Assembly: GCA_024516035.1 (NCBI GenBank)
Contig: CM044958.1
Span: 8,762,771 to 8,826,770 of the forward strand
DNA from: Bactericera cockerelli
Lineage: Eukaryota; Arthropoda; Insecta; Hemiptera; Triozidae
Direction of reading: 5' to 3'
Length of the DNA stretch: 64,000 nt
Both the position numbers and the translations under genes were made by a program. The notes under the pieces were generated by a model. It searched no databases. It had not been told where the DNA came from and was given only the letters and a program-made list of their open reading frames with translations. This document shows positions 12,007-23,181 of the stretch, in pieces. Position 1 is the stretch's first letter. Each line of letters starts with the position of its first letter.

Positions 12007-12735
12007 GGGTCCGCCAAAAAAAAAGAGCCACTCAAAGGGATATTGAGAACAGATTTTTTTTTTTTTTTTTGAAAATGCTAAAACACGTGTACCCTTCTCT
12101 CAAGGGGGGAAACTTTTCTACTAGACTTTGGTTTTTTTTTTTTTATCATTACCTCCCCCTGAGGGGTGGCCTCAGGGGGTCAACTTTGAATCTTAAATGG
12201 AACCACCCTATTTGTAATACATTTCTGAAATAATTACATTAAAAGTATTAAGACAAGTTTCAGATTTTAATCAAAACAGGGCCAGATTTTAATCAAGATA
12301 TTGTACATTTCATTCACAGTTTCATAATTTTATAAGAAATTTTTTTTTAATGTTGAATACATGTTTTCCATTTGAAAGGAATGAAATTTTTATGTCTTTT
12401 GATATAATTTTTTTATGTCTTTACCAGTAGAAATGTCAAGGAGTCAATTTTCTAAATAATTAAAAACCATCCTTTTTTAGTATAATTTTCGTAAAATAAA
12501 TGCACTGATTTATGTTGTTCAATTTATCTCCAGCCCTTTTTTAAGGTTAACTACTTCTCAGAAATGTATTACAATTAGGGTGGTTCCATTTAAGATTCCA
12601 AAGTTGACACCCCCTGGGGCCACCCCTGGTAATGATAAAAAACAGAACTTAGTAGAAAGGTTTCCTTCCCCCTTGATAATTATGTCGAGAGGGAAACTAT
12701 TAGGTTCATGTGTTTTAGCATTAAATTTTTTTAAT
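12007..12735. mobile_element. Inverted-repeat DNA element, right end damaged
   Basis: Begins TACAGGGTCCGCCAAAA, a Tc1/mariner-like terminus next to TA. The segment ~12065-12215 (through CTTAAATGGAACCACCCTA) recurs inverted at ~12560-12725 (TAGGGTGGTTCCATTTAAG and onward). No transposase codons seen. The outermost right terminus is missing. Confidence 0.65.
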
Positions 12736-12739
12736 CTGT

Positions 12740-13035
12740 TCATTGTTCAACCTCATGGTTTAGGTTGGTAGGGTGGAGCACGTTTTTATGGCTGAATGCC
12801 CTTCCTAACGCCAATGGGTCTAATTGGTTTGAACGTCCTGATACAAACGAGGTTGTTACCCTCCATTTGCTATAAATCATACCAGCTACCCACATTAACT
12901 TCATTCAGCCTGGGTAGGGCCGAAAATGCCAGCCTCACGTGTTTGGAGGGAAGAGAATTTTTTCACAAAGTCTGCTCCAACCGGGGATCGAACTCGGGAT
13001 CTCTGGACTACAGGCAGTAGTCATAACCTGTATAT
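12740..13035 (-). mobile_element. tRNA-headed SINE type F, with adjoining repeat H segment
   Basis: The minus strand reads a tRNA-like head (GACTACTGCCTGTAGTCC, GAGTTCGATCCCCGG) and TTTTTTCACAAAG relatives, then a TTTTCGGCCCTACCCAGG body. On its right-hand (body) side it grades into GGCTGAATGCCCTTCCTAAC, a repeat also seen near 35260 and 45330. Confidence 0.75.
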
Positions 13036-13216
13036 AACTTAAAGTAGAAAAATACCTTGTCTTCTATGTCCCAGTAGTTCAGAGTCAAGATATAGGTCGA
13101 AACCAGTGGCAGCTCATGAGAAAAAGTACAAGGAGAGTTTTTTAAATAATAAATAACTGTACTTTTTTTATTACGGATTTCATGTCCATTTATACAAAAT
13201 GCGATTTCATATGTTA

Positions 13217-13245
13217 AAAAGAGAGAGAGAGAGAGAGAGAGAAAA
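13217..13245. repeat. (GA)n microsatellite
   Basis: GAGAGA run of about 26 bases followed by an A-rich stretch. Confidence 0.9.
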
Positions 13246-13446
13246 AGGAAAAAAAAAAAACTATGAATAATTGAAAATTTACCTTAAACTCTAAATTTTA
13301 GCAAATTAAAATCTACCTAGAATTTAGCAAGTTAGTGCTTAAAATATGAAACAAATCAAGCCCATCAGCTCTGTTCCCCATGAACTTAATCCTTTGCATT
13401 GGGGAGAATTGGCCCACGTTAGAATGGCTTCTCTTGAGTTTAAATG

Positions 13447-13625
13447 TCAGAGCGCGTATTTCTGAAATTGACTCGGAAGATTCAATTTCGCAAGGAGCTC
13501 TGGAGAATTAATCTTATCATGCATTAATTTAAATAGGAAATTAAGATCTCGTAATTTTTTTCTGTGCTCAAAATTCACAATGTTGTGTGATGATATGATA
13601 GTCATGGTATTTAATGATATACAGT
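13447..13625 (-). pseudogene. LINE reverse transcriptase C-terminal remnant
   Basis: The minus strand reads FEHRKKLRDLNFLFKLMHD then INSPELLAKLN, the helical post-RT region typical of Jockey/CR1-type LINE ORF2 proteins (compare the LEDRRKYNYIMLLYNILN segment in the LINE near 49.2 kb). No RT catalytic core is present. Confidence 0.6.
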
Positions 13626-13787
13626 GAACTTCGGCTATAACGACGTCCAAGTGGGTCATACAACTCATACATATGGGCTATACGTATTGGTTATATTTCG
13701 CGTTAGTTGTTTGCATAGTAGTGTGTAAAATGTTAGATAAAGAAATTTATGTGGTGTCACACCAGTTTATTTAAATATTAATCAGCA

Positions 13788-14010
13788 GGTACTAAAGTAA
13801 TGACAGCCAGTTCCTGAGGATCACCGAAGTTAAACAACGTCCAGCGAGGTGAAGACTTCGTGATGCTGGCATTCCGGCCCAACCGAGGCTTGTTGAGGTT
13901 AATGTGGGTAGCAGATTTGTGAGTTTCCTGCGAATGGAGAGTAACACTCCCGTTGTGATTTGACCATACAGTTGAAAGCGACGTTAAACCCAAATAGAAA
14001 ATAAATAAAT
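13788..14010 (+). mobile_element. 5S-rRNA-headed SINE
   Basis: GATCACCGAAGTTAAACAAC-GTCCAGCG head with a partial copy of the GACTTGGATGGG box, body TTCCGGCCCAACCGAGGCTT, then GTTGAAAGCGACGTTAAACC and an AAATAAATAAA tail. Confidence 0.8.
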
Positions 14011-14239
14011 ATGACATGAGTACTACTCATATTAATTAATGAACATGTCATGTAATCTAATATTTTATATAAAACTTTAAGATTCATAAATTATTAATCG
14101 TAGTAAAATAATACTTTACATACTAATTGAATTTCTAATATCAACTTTATAACAAATAATGGAATATGTTATGCCTATTTAAAATTATTCTAAATATTCC
14201 AGGAACTTGAATATAACATACACATCCACAGACCATAAG

Positions 14240-17200
14240 ATGGATCTCAAAGGAGTAACTGGGGTTCTGCAGAAGATGATTGACAATGGTGGACATGATG
14301 TAAATCTGAAGAAGGTTGGTTGCTCTTTTTTCTTTCTGTCGCTATTATTCCTAATTTTAAATCTTAATAAAACTAATGGACTTCCTAATGAATGTGACAT
14401 TTCAATGTACTTTTTTTTTCTTTTTAATACAGTATACCTGTATACCGTCAATAATACGAAACAAAATAATATCGAATATGTTTCACTTCCAGGAGTTCCA
14501 GGTGTTTCGAAGAGTTTTAATTTATGTATTTTTTAATATGAACTGAGATGCATAAATTGGAAAAAAATAGCATTGTATAAATTAACATTGATTTTACATT
14601 TCATTCAGGTACACGTTTTAAATTACCTATGGCAATACTTAATGACTACTAGAAATTAATGTTAGTTTGATAAAAGTAAGTCAAAATAGAAAAAAAAAAA
14701 CATTACACCTTTATCTATTTATTATTATTTTTTTTTTTTTTTTGGCATTGGTTGAAGCCAGTGGTATAATAATATCGCCTTATTTATACTGCCCGATTAA
14801 GACTATTGACTATTGAGTCCCATTATTCCAGCAGTAAGCCCAAGACGTATTCTTATGTGGTAAATATCCCAAATGGGAATGTCATGTCCCGGCTGGGTTT
14901 CGAACCCGCGACCTCTAGATTATCAGACCGCTGAGCTACCGGGACAGACTTATAATAAGGCCTTAGACCAAATAGTTTAGTCTAGCTGAGGGACGTCAAA
15001 CAGAGACGTTAGTCTTGGGACAAAGAACGGACTAGCTAACCCTAACAAGCCAGGTTAGCTTGCAGTTTTCCAAATATTTAATGGCCTATAAAGAAAAAGC
15101 TAAATGTTTAATTTATTGTTTTTTTAATTTTTTTATTATTATTATTATTATTATTGTTGTTGTTGCTATAACATACATTGACTCTTTTGTACATAGGACT
15201 TGTTCCGTTGGTAAACACGCGTTTACCGAGCAACGATTTAATATATTTTAAAATTAAATTCAATAATCCACCTACCCATGTACTCCAGTTGATCCGAAGC
15301 CATTTGTCGGATCTTAATGATACTTGACTTGTAGACCAATATTCATAATGGATGTTTTATTTTGTCCTAATAATGACAATAATTGCTTCAAAACTAGCAT
15401 TCCGAGGTTGAAAATTAAACATGTAGACTGGCTGATTATATAAAAGACAACGGTCCTCTTTGAATTGAGTACGAAATAAGTAAGAAACAATATTCTTCAG
15501 TATATTTCACTGTGCACAGGTAGTCAAGTGGTTAACGCGCTAGACTGGAAATCCAGGTAGCGTAGGGGTCCGTTGGTTCGAATCCCACCCTGTGCATGAA
15601 TTTTTCCTCATTAATTTGAATTTGTGACTACATAATAATAAGCCTCTGAGGGTTAGGTGGTAGAAAATACTTTGAGCATTAACCACCAGGGTAAAATTCT
15701 AGGATTCCAATGAACATGTATAACTATATCGACAACAGACGGACAAACGAAAGCCAAATCGTATTTTACCTACTACCTACATATATTAAAAACAGAACCT
15801 CACACAGTCAATTTTTTATCTAATGCTACTTGCTTAGTGAATTTTTGCGGAAATCGTTTAGCATAACCAGTTACTTAACACCTTGATTTCCTCTCTACTG
15901 GTATTAGGAGAGTACCTAACTATTAGGTACCTACTCTAGGTAGGTAAAGTTTGTAGTAGTTATAGCAAGCTACCTGTTAGTAAGAATGCACTACAGGTTG
16001 CAATATCACAACTGCCCTAAATATATTGGTGATATGTATATGGATTGTAAATTGGGTCATGTTAATTTGAGTAGCAATTAAGGTTCTTTGTCAAACGAAT
16101 GTTGGGTAAAACCCCCGTCGTGATATGATCTTGTGATATTACGACGTTAAACCCAAATAAACAAAAAAACAAAAGCCATAGCAACATGGAGCTATATGAA
16201 TTTCTACTTATAATAAAATTGACTTTCGAGAAATCAAGTAAAGTTCGCAAAACAATTTTATATCCCCAGCACACGTACACATAATCACATTTTGAACAAA
16301 TGAGAGATATATGTGTCACTCATTTCAGTGAGAGTTACAATACAGGGTCCCTCCCTGATGACCCACTTTCTGTTTTTAATATCGAGAAGATAAGAGGGGA
16401 CGAGGGGAAGAAGACTAAAGTTCAAGGGAGCTTTTGGATTGTCTCCAGAATATTCCGAGCTTTATAAATATGCAAAATGTGTATCTCGTAGCTAAATTTT
16501 TTATCAGCCGTCACGGTAAAAATAATTTGAAACTTTGAATACACCAGTTCTCGTTCTGTCACTAAGGTAAAGCAACGTCCAGCGAGGTTCGGGCTTGAAT
16601 GGGTGACCATTCAATTTCGAACCCTCGTGAAATTGGCTATTCCCGACCCCACTCAAGCTGGGTGAAGTTATTTCAAGTAGCTGGTTTGTGAGTTCCCAGC
16701 GAATGGAGGGTAAAACCTCCATCCTGGCTATTGTAAATGGTGCACTGGTGGTCAAGTGATTAACGCGCTAGTCTGGTAATCCAGGTCGCTTAGGGATCCG
16801 TAGGTTAGAATCACACCCAGTGCATGAATTTTTTCTCAGTAATTTGAGTTTGTGACCACATAATAATAAGCTTCTTAGGGTTAGGTGGAAAAAAAATGCT
16901 TTGAGCATTAACCTCGCCTGGTGGTCACCTTTCACGAGAGTGTTATTATTATTAAATCAGGACTCTAAAACCAAATAGAATCAATGTACACGAAAGGAGC
17001 CTAGACATTAGATCTGAGCGTCCATATAATCCTCTCATTATCATGATATTAGATATCTCTGCCTATCTTAACACGTATGAGACGAGTCCTATTTTCTATA
17101 TTTTTTACGCTGGGACGGCTTCAAATTAGGATATGTGTTCCAAATATGACAACAACAAAAAAAAAAAATTGGGACGGGCGTGTACAAAAATATATTATTT

Positions 17201-20200
17201 ATAGCATTATCTGTGCCCACCGGTGGGTCACGTTACAAGGGAAATTGAATAAAAACGTGACCCACCGGTGGGCACGCCGTCTCATACGTGTTAAAAAACT
17301 CCCCTTGCTAACTCGTGTCACGTCTCCCGCCAGGTGAAAGTGGTGGAGGTGAAGGAGAATGGCACCTGCATCGCAGAGCTCACGGTGGAGAAGGAGCACG
17401 TGAACATATTCGGCACCCTCCATGGAGGCCTCATCGCCACCCTAGTGGACATCATCACCTCCCTGGCTGTGTTCGCACACCCGCGCCAGGGCAAGGGCGT
17501 CTCCGTCAACCTGAATGTCTCGTGAGTATCCAGAGGTTAGCGCGCCCGTGGCGTAATGGTTGCGACTACTGCCCGTAGTCCAGAGATCCCGAGTTCGATC
17601 CCCGGTTGGAGCAGACTTTTCGAAAAAAATTCTGTTCCCTCCAAAACCGTGAGGCTGGCATTTCCGGCCCTACCCAGGCTGGGTGAGGTTAATGTGGGTA
17701 GCTGGTACAATTCCCAGCGAATGGAGGGTAAAACCCCCGTCCTGTCTTCCTCAAGTCAGAACGTTAAAACCAATTAGAATCAATGGACATGAAAGGAGCC
17801 TAGACGTTGGATCTGGGATCCATATAATTCTCTCACCACCGTGATTTAGGTATCTGTCCATATCTCACGGACACGTAATTATTATTATTATTAATATTAT
17901 TATAGCGCGCCCGTGTGCTCCATTCCCATCTGAGGCAGTTATTTGGGACAATATTTTTTATCTACCGATGTACAATTTTTTTTACAGGACAATCATCAAA
18001 CAAAATTAATGATATAAAAAAACAACTTGAAATTGCATACTAAAAAGATATACTCGTATAGAACAAAAGTAGGTAGTAGTTTTATATTTTTCCTACAATT
18101 ATTTTGTAGTAAAAAAAGTTATCAAATGTCAATCACAATTGTGAAATGATAATCACTAGAACTCGCTTTATTAAATATTTGCTCAACCTTGGACTCGAAT
18201 CAACGACAGTTTATAATTCCGCTGCCTTATCGATTCTCTTGTATTCCATCGCGAAGTTATTGACTTGAGCATTCTATGCCAAATTTTTCTCGACTTTATC
18301 TGACTTTCTTCCATACTGTCGTATTATCTTTTCAATTTTGAGATGATAGGTTATGCCCAGGATCTGATGGATAATATCATTAAGAGCTACCTATAAACTT
18401 GGTAAATCCGTTTTTATTTAATTTATGTTAATTTTCCTTAATGTTGTACTGTTTAACCTTGGTTCCTTGGAAACAGTGCCACGTACCAATGAAGTTCATA
18501 CCTTTAAGTGTAGATGCAAGATATAAATAGCGTGGGAATACTTTTTACTTTCCTTATCCTATAATAAGGAAAGTATTGTATTCGTCGAAAATTTGACCTA
18601 CCCAGTTTTTCACATTTCTGGACGAATCATAGCCTCAGGATACCAAAAAAGTTGTTTTCAGCCATTGGTCCGTGCGTCTGTCTGTCTGTCTGTCTGTAAA
18701 CAGGATATCTCAAGAACGGTAAGAGCTAGAGACTTGAAATTTGGTATGCAAATCAATTTTATACACCAGACGAACCACGAAACTTTTGGTTGAAATCGGC
18801 CGTAAATTGCGGCCGCAGGGCCGCAAATATTGGCCGCAAGCGCCGCTTCTATGAATTGGTTAAAGATAAAAAAAAATTTACAGAACAACCTTTTCTTAGA
18901 TTAAAAAAATAATGGGGGTCTCTTCTTATCATTTTTTTGATATCTTGAACTTTTTGGACCTCGGCCCCAATTTACCGGTATTTTGGGGGGGACCCGCTCA
19001 GACTAACTTTTTTATTATTCATCCTAGATGGGGATTGTGACATATCAAATCCAATGACTTTGAGGTGCTGATTACGAATTTGGTTTTGATTTTTAGCTCA
19101 CTGTTACCTTTGAGTCACCAGTGGCTTTTGGTCCTGTTTCCATTCCTAATATGATAAGGAAAGTCGTGTGATGTTTACACCAGATTTTTTTGTTTGCATC
19201 TTAACACAACAGGAAATGTTCACGAAAAGTGGATATTTTGATTGTGAATTAGCGTCGGATGTTTCATTATTCATTTCAAGGTCTCAAAGACAGTCTACCC
19301 GAACACATGTCATGACGTCATAAGTAGGTTTAGGTATTAGTATTACACAATTCCATACTTTCTCAAACAGGAATATTATTTTATTGCCACAAGGTATGAA
19401 AGTGCTTATCTTGACTTGTATAAATAGTTGTTTTATAATTTCCACATAGACGTATTTACAGTAGATGTTGCAGTGGAAAGTAACCACCAGACGAGGTCAG
19501 TAGACTTTATTTTGTAATTTTTAAATCCTCTAGTATAGGATGATGAAGGCCATAAGTGAATACCTGTTAAGAGTTTCATATCACCAATTTACTTACAAAT
19601 CCGCAAGCAATAAGCGCATCTTGTTAAAAAATATGTATGTACAATGTACAGTTTTTGCAGATAAAATATACCTTAGCATTTCAATTTTTGCTAGAAGAAA
19701 AACGAAAAAAAAAAAATGTTAAAAAGAAACACTTACTCAATTTTTGTCCAGTTTCTTTTTATTATGTACTTTAACTCGAATAAGTCTACCATATTCGCGT
19801 GTACAGCTTCATAACTCCAAGATAACAATAATGTAGGGAATTGCTCTCTCAACATGGTCTTCTCAGAGCTACGGGAACAGGCTATAGATGTGATCTAATA
19901 CATACGTACTGTTTATGAGTTTGGTGTACCTACTGAAAGAATTTTGCCACAAGCGCTCTTATACTGTTTCTATGAATTCAATGTGATAGTTATCGCTGTA
20001 ATATTTGCCAACTCTACCCCCCTGCCCTCCTCCGGTCAATACTTTGTAAATAAATTAACTTCTCTGAATTTTTAACAAAATTTCGACTCTGAAGGCAGAA
20101 TTATGAAACAGTATTAGATTTAATTTAAGTGGACACTATCCTTTTTTTTTTCTTCTCTTGGCATTGGTAGACAAGGCCATTCCATACAGCCAGGGGCACT

Positions 20201-21186
20201 ATCCCTTAACACGCTCTCTAGTAGGAATTTCAACCGGCCACAGCGCACTATAGCCTGAGGCAGCTGATAGTTTCCACGTAGATTAAATAATATAATCCTG
20301 CTTCTTAATTTTGCCCTAAGAGCCAAATATTTGACCAAGATTAATAAGCCAGACACGACCTCAAGTCATATTTTAAATCCATCACAGCGCACTATAGCCC
20401 GACTTGAGGGACAGTCTGGCTTATCTTAAAGAGTTGGGTGGAAGTGATTGCCACAGGCAAAAACCCCGCCCTTTAGGTAGGACATTTCTCTCTTTTTTCC
20501 TCCTTGTATATTTGCTTAATCTTTTTGTTTTTCTTTATATTTCATTGTGTTCTACTGTATATATTTTTTGTTCTACCTAATAAAGCTTTAAAAAAAAACT
20601 TTAATCTTGTTGTATAATTCTGTCCTAAATTCGACCGACCTCAGTAGCTTGATCGATAAGGCGGCGGGCTTGTAACCTGGCGGTCGGTGGTTCAAGTCCC
20701 GGTTTCAGCGTAGATTTAGTAAAGCGAGTTTGAGTAGTTGTGATATCACGAAAGTGATCAACACAGATATGATAACTAATTCTGTCCTAAAAGTTTCTCC
20801 CCGCGGTGTCTGTTGTGTCACTCTCATCTCTCATTTTATTTTTATTTATTTACACTTTATTAGGTAATAGGACATATTCAATACAAATAATTACAAATGA
20901 AAATACAATGTAATAGAAGAAAAAAATAAATAAATATATACATATGTCCTAAGTAAAGGGCGGGGTTATTGCCTTAGGCAATCTCTTCCACGCAACCCTT
21001 TTCTTCTCATCTCCCTCTGTTTTCAGCTACTTGAAGCCAGCCAAGCTGGGGGACCTCCTAGTGATCGAGGGGACCACGGACAAAGCTGGCCGCACGCTGG
21101 CCTACTTGAGCTGCAAGATCTACCACAAGGAGAGCGGAGATGTTGTGGCCACCGCCTCTCACTGTAAATACATCCGGGAAGATTAA
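14240..21186 (+). CDS. ACOT13: Acyl-CoA thioesterase 13 / THEM2-like hotdog enzyme
   Basis: Three coding exons: 14240-14314 (donor GTTGGT, unusual but GT), 17334-17521 (donor GTGAGT) and 21027-21186 (TAA), giving 140 aa, the usual ACOT13 length. The family hydrolyses medium and long-chain acyl-CoAs as a hotdog-fold tetramer, mainly at mitochondria. Residues matching the human active site are visible: Asn49, His55-Gly56 in GTLHGGLIATLVD, Asp64 and Ser82 (GKGVSVNLNVS). The third exon supplies YLKPAKLGDLLVIEG and the C-terminal beta strands, ending HCKYIRED. The first ATG at 14240 follows an in-frame acceptor-like TTCCAG at 14202, so a 5' UTR exon probably lies upstream. Exon 2 is hemmed in by a TTAA element 40 bp before it and a SINE 20 bp after it. 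Confidence 0.93.
14766..14946 (-). mobile_element. tRNA-headed SINE, type B (ACOT13 intron 1)
   Basis: The minus strand reads TGTCCCGGTAGCTCAGCGG, GGTTCGAAACCCAGCCGGGA, CATGACATTCCC, then TGCTGGAATAATGGGA and ends with CGATATTATTATA. A 3' segment of poly-T on the plus strand precedes it. Confidence 0.88.
15512..15700 (+). mobile_element. tRNA-headed SINE, type A (ACOT13 intron 1)
   Basis: GTGCACAGGTAGTCAAGTGG head with a good B-box (GGTTCGAATCCC), then GAGGGTTAGGTGGTAGAAAA and GAGCATTAACC. Confidence 0.88.
16070..16168 (+). mobile_element. 5S/F-type SINE tail fragment
   Basis: GGGTAAAACCCCCGTCGTGA-TATGATC followed by GACGTTAAACCCAAATAAAC is the 3' third of the 5S-headed SINE family. The head is missing. 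Confidence 0.7.
16548..16735 (+). mobile_element. 5S-rRNA-headed SINE, 5'-shortened
   Basis: GTAAAGCAACGTCCAGCGAG and TGAATGGGTGACCATTC mark the 5S-like head. TTCCCGACCCCACTCAAGC and GGAGGGTAAAACC mark the body. A type A SINE abuts it at 16739. Confidence 0.8.
16739..16945 (+). mobile_element. tRNA-headed SINE, type A
   Basis: GTGCACTGGTGGTCAAGTGA head, AGTCTGGTAATCCAGG, a weak B-box, CATGAATTTTTTC, and GAGCATTAACCTCGCCTGGT near the end. Confidence 0.88.
17068..17294. mobile_element. TTAA-flanked MITE (piggyBac-like) with internal palindrome
   Basis: TTAA at 17068-17071 and 17291-17294 flanks perfect 13-bp inverted termini, CACGTATGAGACG (17072-17084) and CGTCTCATACGTG (17278-17290). Inside lies GTGCCCACCGGTGGGTCACG facing CGTGACCCACCGGTGGGCAC. 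There is no transposase. TTAA target sites are the hallmark of piggyBac-type elements. The right end lies 39 bp before ACOT13 exon 2. Confidence 0.85.
17539..17800 (+). mobile_element. tRNA-headed SINE, type F (ACOT13 intron 2)
   Basis: GCGCCCGTGGCGTAATGG head, GCCCGTAGTCC and the B-box GAGTTCGATCCCCGG, then GGCATTTCCGGCCCTACCC and GGAGGGTAAAACCCCCG. It starts about 20 bp downstream of the exon 2 donor. Confidence 0.88.
18538..19190. mobile_element. Dispersed repeat with ATAAGGAAAGT ends, class unknown
   Basis: Starts with a hairpin (ACTTTCCTTATCC/ATAAGGAAAGT) and ends near TGATAAGGAAAGTCGTGTGA. It carries CGTGCGTCTGTCTGTCTG and a GCGGCCGCAGGGCCGC stretch. The structure recalls non-autonomous elements widespread in insect genomes. 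I see no protein-coding capacity. Confidence 0.55.
19191..20120. other. ACOT13 intron 2 sequence, nothing recognised
   Basis: AT-rich. ORFs here are under 70 codons and show no family signature. Confidence 0.5.
20130..20605 (+). mobile_element. LINE 3' tail (type G) with conserved hairpin
   Basis: GAGTTGGGTGGAAGTGATTG-CCACAGGCAA-AAACCCCGCCCTTTAGG folds into a two-part hairpin, then a T-rich stretch, TAATAAAG and poly-A. The upstream part (20150-20420) has duplicated CACAGCGCACTATAGCC segments. Confidence 0.7.
20636..20786 (+). mobile_element. tRNA-headed SINE, type C
   Basis: GACCTCAGTAGCTTGATCGA head, GGTTCAAGTCCCGGTTTC B-box region, then GAGTAGTTGTGATATCACGA and a tail before TAATTCTGTCC. 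A minus-strand copy lies at 60440-60568. Confidence 0.85.
20860..20999 (-). mobile_element. LINE 3' tail (type G), inverted copy
   Basis: The minus strand reads AAAGGGTTGCGTGGAAGAGA-TTGCCTAAGGCAATAACCCC-GCCCTTTAC, then TAGGACATATG and an AATAAAGTG-like end. It lies 27 bp before ACOT13 exon 3. Confidence 0.8.
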
Positions 21187-21702
21187 GCCCGCGGCCTTGT
21201 GTATCCACGGCAACCGCTCCTCTCTCCATCTTTTGTGTGTAATGTAATAGTTTGAAAGTATGACACTTTGTTTTGTTTTTTTTTTTTTTTGTTTTGTTTT
21301 GTTTTTTTTTTTTTAATTTTTCAGGTAGCTATGCTGCTACTGCTAGTGAAATAGAAAATGAAAATATAAAAAAACGAAAGAAGAAAAAACAAGTGTTGTA
21401 TTTCAAATTATTAATTTTAAAACTAGTTGGTTATAGCCTTATTCCATTAACGTGTAGGAATTTTATATCTGTTGACATCTGTTATTTTGTTTCCTATTTT
21501 TCTTTGTTGATTTTGACATGATTTTTTTTCTTTGTTATTCGTATTCGTATATTCTTTGAGTATTTCTGACATTCAGGAGTAACTCTTAGAGGTGTTATTG
21601 GGTAGTTGTAATTATCGTAACTTGTTTCTCTTTTTTTCGCTCTTGAATAAATTCGATTATTATTCAATTTGTTTTGATTGTGATGTGATTGATATCTGTA
21701 TC

Positions 21703-21930
21703 CAGGCGCGGCCGGTGCTAGGGAGCTGCGGAACTGCAGCACCCCCAGACGAAAAAGATACGATTTTCTCAAGTCTTAGCTCTTACAAATCATCACTCAT
21801 TTCTAGAATAATAATTATTATTAGCATGATAAACAAACTCAAACTCTTTAGAGACTGAAAGAGTGACTCCTCTAAAAATCCTATAATTATATTGTACTCC
21901 GGTTTATGTGGTAGCACCCGGCCACGCCTG
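21703..21930. mobile_element. hAT-type MITE with 8-bp target duplication
   Basis: Terminal inverted repeats CAGGCGCGGCCGGTGCTA and TAGCACCCGGCCACGCCTG bound a 228-bp element. The exact 8-bp direct repeat TCTGTATC flanks it at 21695-21702 and 21931-21938. 8-bp duplications and CAG...CTG ends are standard for hAT elements. It has no coding capacity and lies about 500 bp past the ACOT13 stop. Confidence 0.92.
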
Positions 21931-21939
21931 TCTGTATCC

Positions 21940-23179
21940 AACATTTTCAATATAAACTGGGGGGCAAGGATTTCTTTGAGATATTTGAGATAGCAATAAG
22001 TTTTTATTTATATTTTTTGCTTATAAAAATCAACGGAACGATAAAAATTGATGTTATCATGTTCTATAAAAAATGCTCTAAATAAGCTTCTTTATTTTCT
22101 ATACCTTTACATATTTCTAACAATGATAGCTTTTGAAAGCCTTTATTTTAGTATTGAATTATTTTTAAACTAGCTTTAAAAGCTTTCATCCATTTTTGTT
22201 CCTGTATCGCATATAATTTAGTAAAATTACAAGGCAATGAAAACATTACCTTTTTTTCCCCTTCTCAAAATATCGAATAATTTTCGCTTTCTAAGCGATG
22301 ATCTTTATTTCCTTTTTTGTGATCCTACGAACAAAAAAGGTGCTTTATTTATTAGACATAAATTATTTTAAATGTTAAGTGTTCACCGAAGAGGAAGTAG
22401 GTATTTTTTTAAAACCCTTTGAGGTAGGAAATGATAAAATCTCACGTTAGACAGAATGCACAGTGAACACGAGTGCATAATCAAGACAGAACATTATTAT
22501 TCATAGAATACGTTAGCGAGAATTAAATAATAATAAAATTAGCACTTAAAGACCTAATATTAAGCTTACAAAATGGTTCATCAATCGACCATGTTATGTG
22601 TGTATGTAACCATGTATCCTAGTTTACATGAGGCTTGTTCTTTAGGACAAGCTTGCGAAATTTACATTCAGTTTTAAATTGCTCGTGTTCTGATAAGTAA
22701 TCATAACTTCTCTAGATGGAGGTTATGTATAATTTTTTCAGTATCAGTTTAAACAGAAATAATTTATTTCCTTATGAATTTTGAATTGTAGACGTTTTAA
22801 ATTATGTACTATGTACTGGCTAAATCCTTGCACTTTATCGCCGTTATGTTTTTTCCCCGTGGCCGAGGTCTTTTTTCGATTTTTTAAAAATCCTACCTAA
22901 ATCCCAAAAAAAAAAGACTTTGTGCCTAATAATTGGGAATTATTTGGAGCCGTTTTGGAGCTCTGTTCATTATAAAGTAATGTAAATGGATTTTATATTT
23001 ATATGTTAAGATTACTATCATCAGAAAAGCTTGCATAGTTTTTTTTTCATCTTAAAACCAGCGTTTGGTCGTTAAATTTCATTCACATTAAAAAATGTTG
23101 TAAATTCCCACAATACCAGATATACTCCACGAGAGTTTCTACTGGTAGATTGTTTCAACGATCTAGACATTCTAGAATC
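21940..23179. other. Intergenic stretch, AT-rich, nothing recognised
   Basis: No supported ORF, repeat or RNA. Confidence 0.5.
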
Positions 23180-23181
23180 TA

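Noticed and set aside
14207..14536. 109-residue ORF as a complete small protein
   Set aside because: Its useful part is ACOT13 coding exon 1 (14240-14314). The rest reads into an intron after a donor that matches the downstream exon's phase.
15512..15597. tRNA gene, from a good A-box and B-box and a near-complete cloverleaf string
   Set aside because: The same head is followed by the same CATGAATTTTTCC... body in seven other places, so it is the promoter part of a SINE. The same reasoning excludes tRNA calls in the B, C, D, E and F families.
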